A stretch of 64,000 nucleotides of DNA. Source: Holophagales bacterium. Lineage in GTDB: Bacteria > Acidobacteriota > Thermoanaerobaculia > Multivoradales > JAGPDF01. The DNA lies in NCBI GenBank assembly GCA_016699405.1, contig CP064972.1:186001-250000 (forward strand). Direction: 5' to 3'. Of this stretch, positions 61,365-64,000 are shown piece by piece. How positions within the stretch are numbered: position 1 is the stretch's first letter; every line of letters begins with the position of its first letter. A program made the position numbers and the translations under genes. Below the pieces are notes generated by a model. That model was not told where the DNA came from. It did no database searches and was given only the letters and a program-made list of their open reading frames with translations.

Positions 61365-64000
61365 ATGTCGATGTCGATCGTCGTCGCCCTGCTCGTCGCC
61401 TTGGTCTCCCCGCTCGCCGCCGCCGAGACCGCACCCGCTATCCCCGAGGCGGGAGCCGCACAGTTGACGATCGACGCCGCTGGATCGATCACCCTGACCA
61501 ACGAGGCCTTCACCGCGCACTGGCGCGAACGACCCGGCCTCCGCTTCACCGGCCTCACCGATCACTGGGGCGCGACGACGCTGCCCGCCACCGAGCCGTT
61601 CGTGCTGGTCTTCGCCGATGGCCGGCGGGCCGCCGCCTCGACCCTCGCGCGCCGCGGGCGAACGCGACGGATCGCGCTGCCGCCCCAGCCCGCCGCGTCG
61701 CGACGGGCCGAACGATCCGGCGGCGTCGCCGTCGAGGTGCGGCTCGCCGACCCGCCGAGCGGGCTCACGGTGACCTGGCGCGCCGTGCTGCGGGACGGCT
61801 CGCCGTATCTGCGCACCGAGCTCACGCTCGCAGCCACGCGGCACGACGTGGCGCTGGCCGAGGTGGTGCTCGTCGAGCTGCCCCAGAGCGGGTGGCGCAT
61901 CGCCGGCAGTGTCGCCGGCTCGCCGGCGGTCGCCGGCAGCCGCTTCCTGTCGACCGAACATCCGATGGCCGAAACGGTCGCCGATGCGAACGGCGTGCGA
62001 TCGCTTCTGCGGCGCAAGTTGCCGCTGCGCCGCGGCACCGCGGTGGCCTACAGCGCGGTCATCGGATTCGCGCCGCCCGGACAGCTCCGCCGCGGCCTGC
62101 TCGCCTATGTCGAGCGCGAACGAGCGCATCCCTACCGGCCGTTCCTGCACTACAACTCCTGGTACGACATCGGCTACTTCACCCCCTACACCGAGGACGA
62201 CTGCCTGCGGACGATCCGCACCTGGGGCCGGGAGCTGGTCGAACGGCGCGGCGTGCCGCTCGCCTCGTTCCTCTTCGACGACGGTTGGGACGACACGTCG
62301 ACGGTCTGGGAGTTCCACCGCGGCTTCCCGCGTGGCTTCGCCCCGCTGCGCGAGGAGGCGGCGCGGTTCGGGGCCGCACCGGGCGTCTGGCTCTCCCCCT
62401 GGGGCGGCTACGGCAAGCCGCGCGAGGCCCGCCTCGCCACGGGCAAGGCCCAGGGCTACGAGGTCGACGATCAGGGGTTCGCACTCTCCGGGCCACGCTA
62501 CTTCGCCCGCTTCCGCTCCGTGGTGCTCGAGCTGCTCACCCGCTACGGCATCAACCAGTTCAAGCTCGACGGCACCGGAAGCCCCGACAAGTCGACGCCG
62601 GGAAGCGGCTTCGACAGTGACTTCGCGGCGGCGATCGCGCTCGTCGACGAGCTGCGCGTTGCCAAGCCCGACCTCTTCGTCAACCTGACGACGGGAACCT
62701 GGCCCTCGCCCTTCTGGCTGCGCACCGCCGATTCGATCTGGCGCGGCGGCTCCGACCACGAGCTCGCCGGCGTCGGCAGTGCCCGCCAGCGCTGGATCAC
62801 CTACCGCGACGCCGACACTTACGGCGGGGTCGTGACCAAGGGGCCGCTCTTCCCGCTCACCTCGCTCATGCTGCACGGGGTGATCCACGCGCGCCACGCA
62901 CAGGGACTCGCCGACGACCCGGGCGACGACTTCCGCGACGAGGTGCGCTCCTACTTCGGCAGCGGCACGCAGCTCCAGGAGCTCTACGTCAGCCCCGATC
63001 GACTCACCCCGGAGAACTGGGACGACCTCGCCGAGGCCGCGCGCTTCGCCCGGGAACGTGCCGACCTCCTGGTCGACACCCATTGGGTGGGCGGCGACCC
63101 GGCCCAGCTCGAGGTCTACGGCTGGGCGGCCTGGTCAGCGCGCCGGGCGGTGCTCACCCTGCGCAATCCCGCCGATCGGCCACAGCGCTTCAGCGTCGAG
63201 ATCGAGCGACTCTTCGAGCTGCCGGCCGGTGCCCCGGCGAGCTACCTCGCCAGACGACCCTGGCGCGAGCAACGCGACCGCGAACCGATCGAGCTCAGCG
63301 CCGGGATGCCGCGCACCCTGAAGCTCGCACCGTTCGAGGTGCTGACGCTCGAGCTCGAGCCGCGCGCCGGGTCGGCAACCGTCGTCGCGCCCCCGCAGCC
63401 CGCGCCACCCGGCCCTCGCTCGGCCGATCGCCACCGGCTCGCCTGTCTCGGCGAGGCCTTGGCCGATCCGGGGACCCCGGACTGGTGTGAGCGCTTGGCG
63501 ATGCGACTCGGTGCGGTCGCGGTCCGGTCGAGCCTGAGGCGTGGCGCGACGCTCGCCGATCTGGCAACCACCCCGGACCTCGCCTCGTTCGCTCCCGGGC
63601 GCGTGGTCGTTCTGCCAGGCCTCGGCGAGTTGGGGCACGGGGAATGGGACGACAGGCGAGACGGCTGGTCGCCGGCGCTGCGAGCGGTCCTCGAGCGCCT
63701 GCGAGAGCTGCCGGGAGCGCCGGAGCTCTTCGTCCTGCGCCCGGACCCCCTCCTCCTGCCGGCGGCGAGCGGGGCCCGCGCGACGATCGAAGGCGAGCTC
63801 GCGCCGCTCGCCGTGCAGGCCGGACGGGCCGCGGGGGCCACCGTCGTGGATCTGGCGTTCCTGCCCTCGGAGAACGGGGCGCCGGACGAGGTCGCCGAGC
63901 GCGTCACCGATTCCGCCTGGCTCGCGCTCTCCGACGCTCGCGCCCGCAAGGCGGCGTGGAAGGCGAAGGCCGACAACGAGGGTGGAGACTGGGCGGCGGC
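61365..64000 (+). CDS. secreted GH36-like (clan GH-D) glycoside hydrolase fused to a degenerate SGNH domain (3' truncated by window edge)
   Basis: At least 878 residues, open to base 64000, from ATG 61365 with GAGGAGG upstream; ATG 61371 is possible. A signal peptide (SIVVALLVALVSPLAAA) is followed by a beta-sandwich (about 30-255) and a barrel: FLHYNSWYDIGYFTPYTEDD (260-279), ASFLFDDGWDDTST and INQFKLDGTGSPDKS with Asp402 as likely nucleophile. From about residue 686 an SGNH-hydrolase-like fold appears, but its catalytic residues are changed (CLGEALAD for GDS, PGLGELGHGEWD for GxND). It follows the sugar kinase by 10 bp and could release a galactoside for that pathway. Confidence 0.8.
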   Translation, partial: MSMSIVVALLVALVSPLAAAETAPAIPEAGAAQLTIDAAGSITLTNEAFTAHWRERPGLRFTGLTDHWGATTLPATEPFVLVFADGRRAAASTLARRGRTRRIALPPQPAASRRAERSGGVAVEVRLADPPSGLTVTWRAVLRDGSPYLRTELTLAATRHDVALAEVVLVELPQSGWRIAGSVAGSPAVAGSRFLSTEHPMAETVADANGVRSLLRRKLPLRRGTAVAYSAVIGFAPPGQLRRGLLAYVERERAHPYRPFLHYNSWYDIGYFTPYTEDDCLRTIRTWGRELVERRGVPLASFLFDDGWDDTSTVWEFHRGFPRGFAPLREEAARFGAAPGVWLSPWGGYGKPREARLATGKAQGYEVDDQGFALSGPRYFARFRSVVLELLTRYGINQFKLDGTGSPDKSTPGSGFDSDFAAAIALVDELRVAKPDLFVNLTTGTWPSPFWLRTADSIWRGGSDHELAGVGSARQRWITYRDADTYGGVVTKGPLFPLTSLMLHGVIHARHAQGLADDPGDDFRDEVRSYFGSGTQLQELYVSPDRLTPENWDDLAEAARFARERADLLVDTHWVGGDPAQLEVYGWAAWSARRAVLTLRNPADRPQRFSVEIERLFELPAGAPASYLARRPWREQRDREPIELSAGMPRTLKLAPFEVLTLELEPRAGSATVVAPPQPAPPGPRSADRHRLACLGEALADPGTPDWCERLAMRLGAVAVRSSLRRGATLADLATTPDLASFAPGRVVVLPGLGELGHGEWDDRRDGWSPALRAVLERLRELPGAPELFVLRPDPLLLPAASGARATIEGELAPLAVQAGRAAGATVVDLAFLPSENGAPDEVAERVTDSAWLALSDARARKAAWKAKADNEGGDWAA

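Overview
The window is a GC-rich bacterial chromosome segment, densely packed with genes and with many 1-20 bp start/stop overlaps. LptD, TonB-ExbBD and a TorF-type porin show a Gram-negative double envelope. An alternative complex III (Act) cluster followed by a caa3-type oxidase, the style of TonB C-terminal domain, carboxypeptidase-regulatory-like repeat proteins and the archaeal-type phosphoglycerate mutase together suggest Acidobacteriota, possibly a Thermoanaerobaculia-like lineage. That placement is inference; no rRNA gene is present to test it. I found no tRNA, rRNA, CRISPR array, phage or insertion sequence.

Layout. 1-5785: the 3' end of a YhaM-type exoribonuclease, a HicAB pair whose hicA carries an in-frame stop, a large secreted repeat protein, an alpha/beta hydrolase and a VapBC-type pair. 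5792-20500: the aerobic respiratory block. A minus-strand set (ctaB, a Sco copper chaperone, a DUF420 membrane protein) diverges from a plus-strand run of actA-actF, a small membrane subunit, a second Sco protein and coxB-coxA-coxC-coxD. This encodes quinol to cytochrome c to oxygen electron transfer plus its assembly factors. 20527-25851: an HD phosphohydrolase, a pabB-pabC fusion coupled to a DUF1232 protein, an SbcD-like nuclease and a second PIN toxin-antitoxin pair.

25931-35622 is one co-directional minus-strand run of eight genes: thiolase, lptD, rfbD, gmd, an rmd-like reductase, an NAD-dependent epimerase/reductase, a fusion of a VTE5-type prenol kinase with a VTE6/DUF92-type prenyl-phosphate kinase, and a UbiA prenyltransferase. 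It joins outer-membrane LPS assembly and 6-deoxysugar nucleotides with isoprenoid alcohol activation and prenyl transfer. I consider it the most interesting locus. 35695-39219 runs the other way: ruvX, mltG and an unusual protein that joins a degenerate Ser/Thr kinase fold to a TonB C-terminal domain across a single membrane span.

39332-48644: a CsgG-like secreted protein, a malic enzyme, an SPFH protein grouped with a ribbon-helix-helix protein and a zinc ribbon, a succinate-semialdehyde-type dehydrogenase, and a TPR lipoprotein-TonB-ExbB-ExbD-ExbD operon. A 714 bp stretch without genes follows. 49359-55988: a transhydrogenase locus with alpha-2 and beta but no NAD-binding alpha-1 subunit, then a polyamine ABC transporter operon (potABCD) ending in a TorF-like porin gene. 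56117-64000: an RNA methyltransferase, a small orphan protein, phosphoglycerate mutase, a SRPBCC protein, and a sugar module (nucleotidyltransferase, galactokinase-like kinase, and a secreted GH36-like protein with a degenerate SGNH domain that runs off the end of the window).
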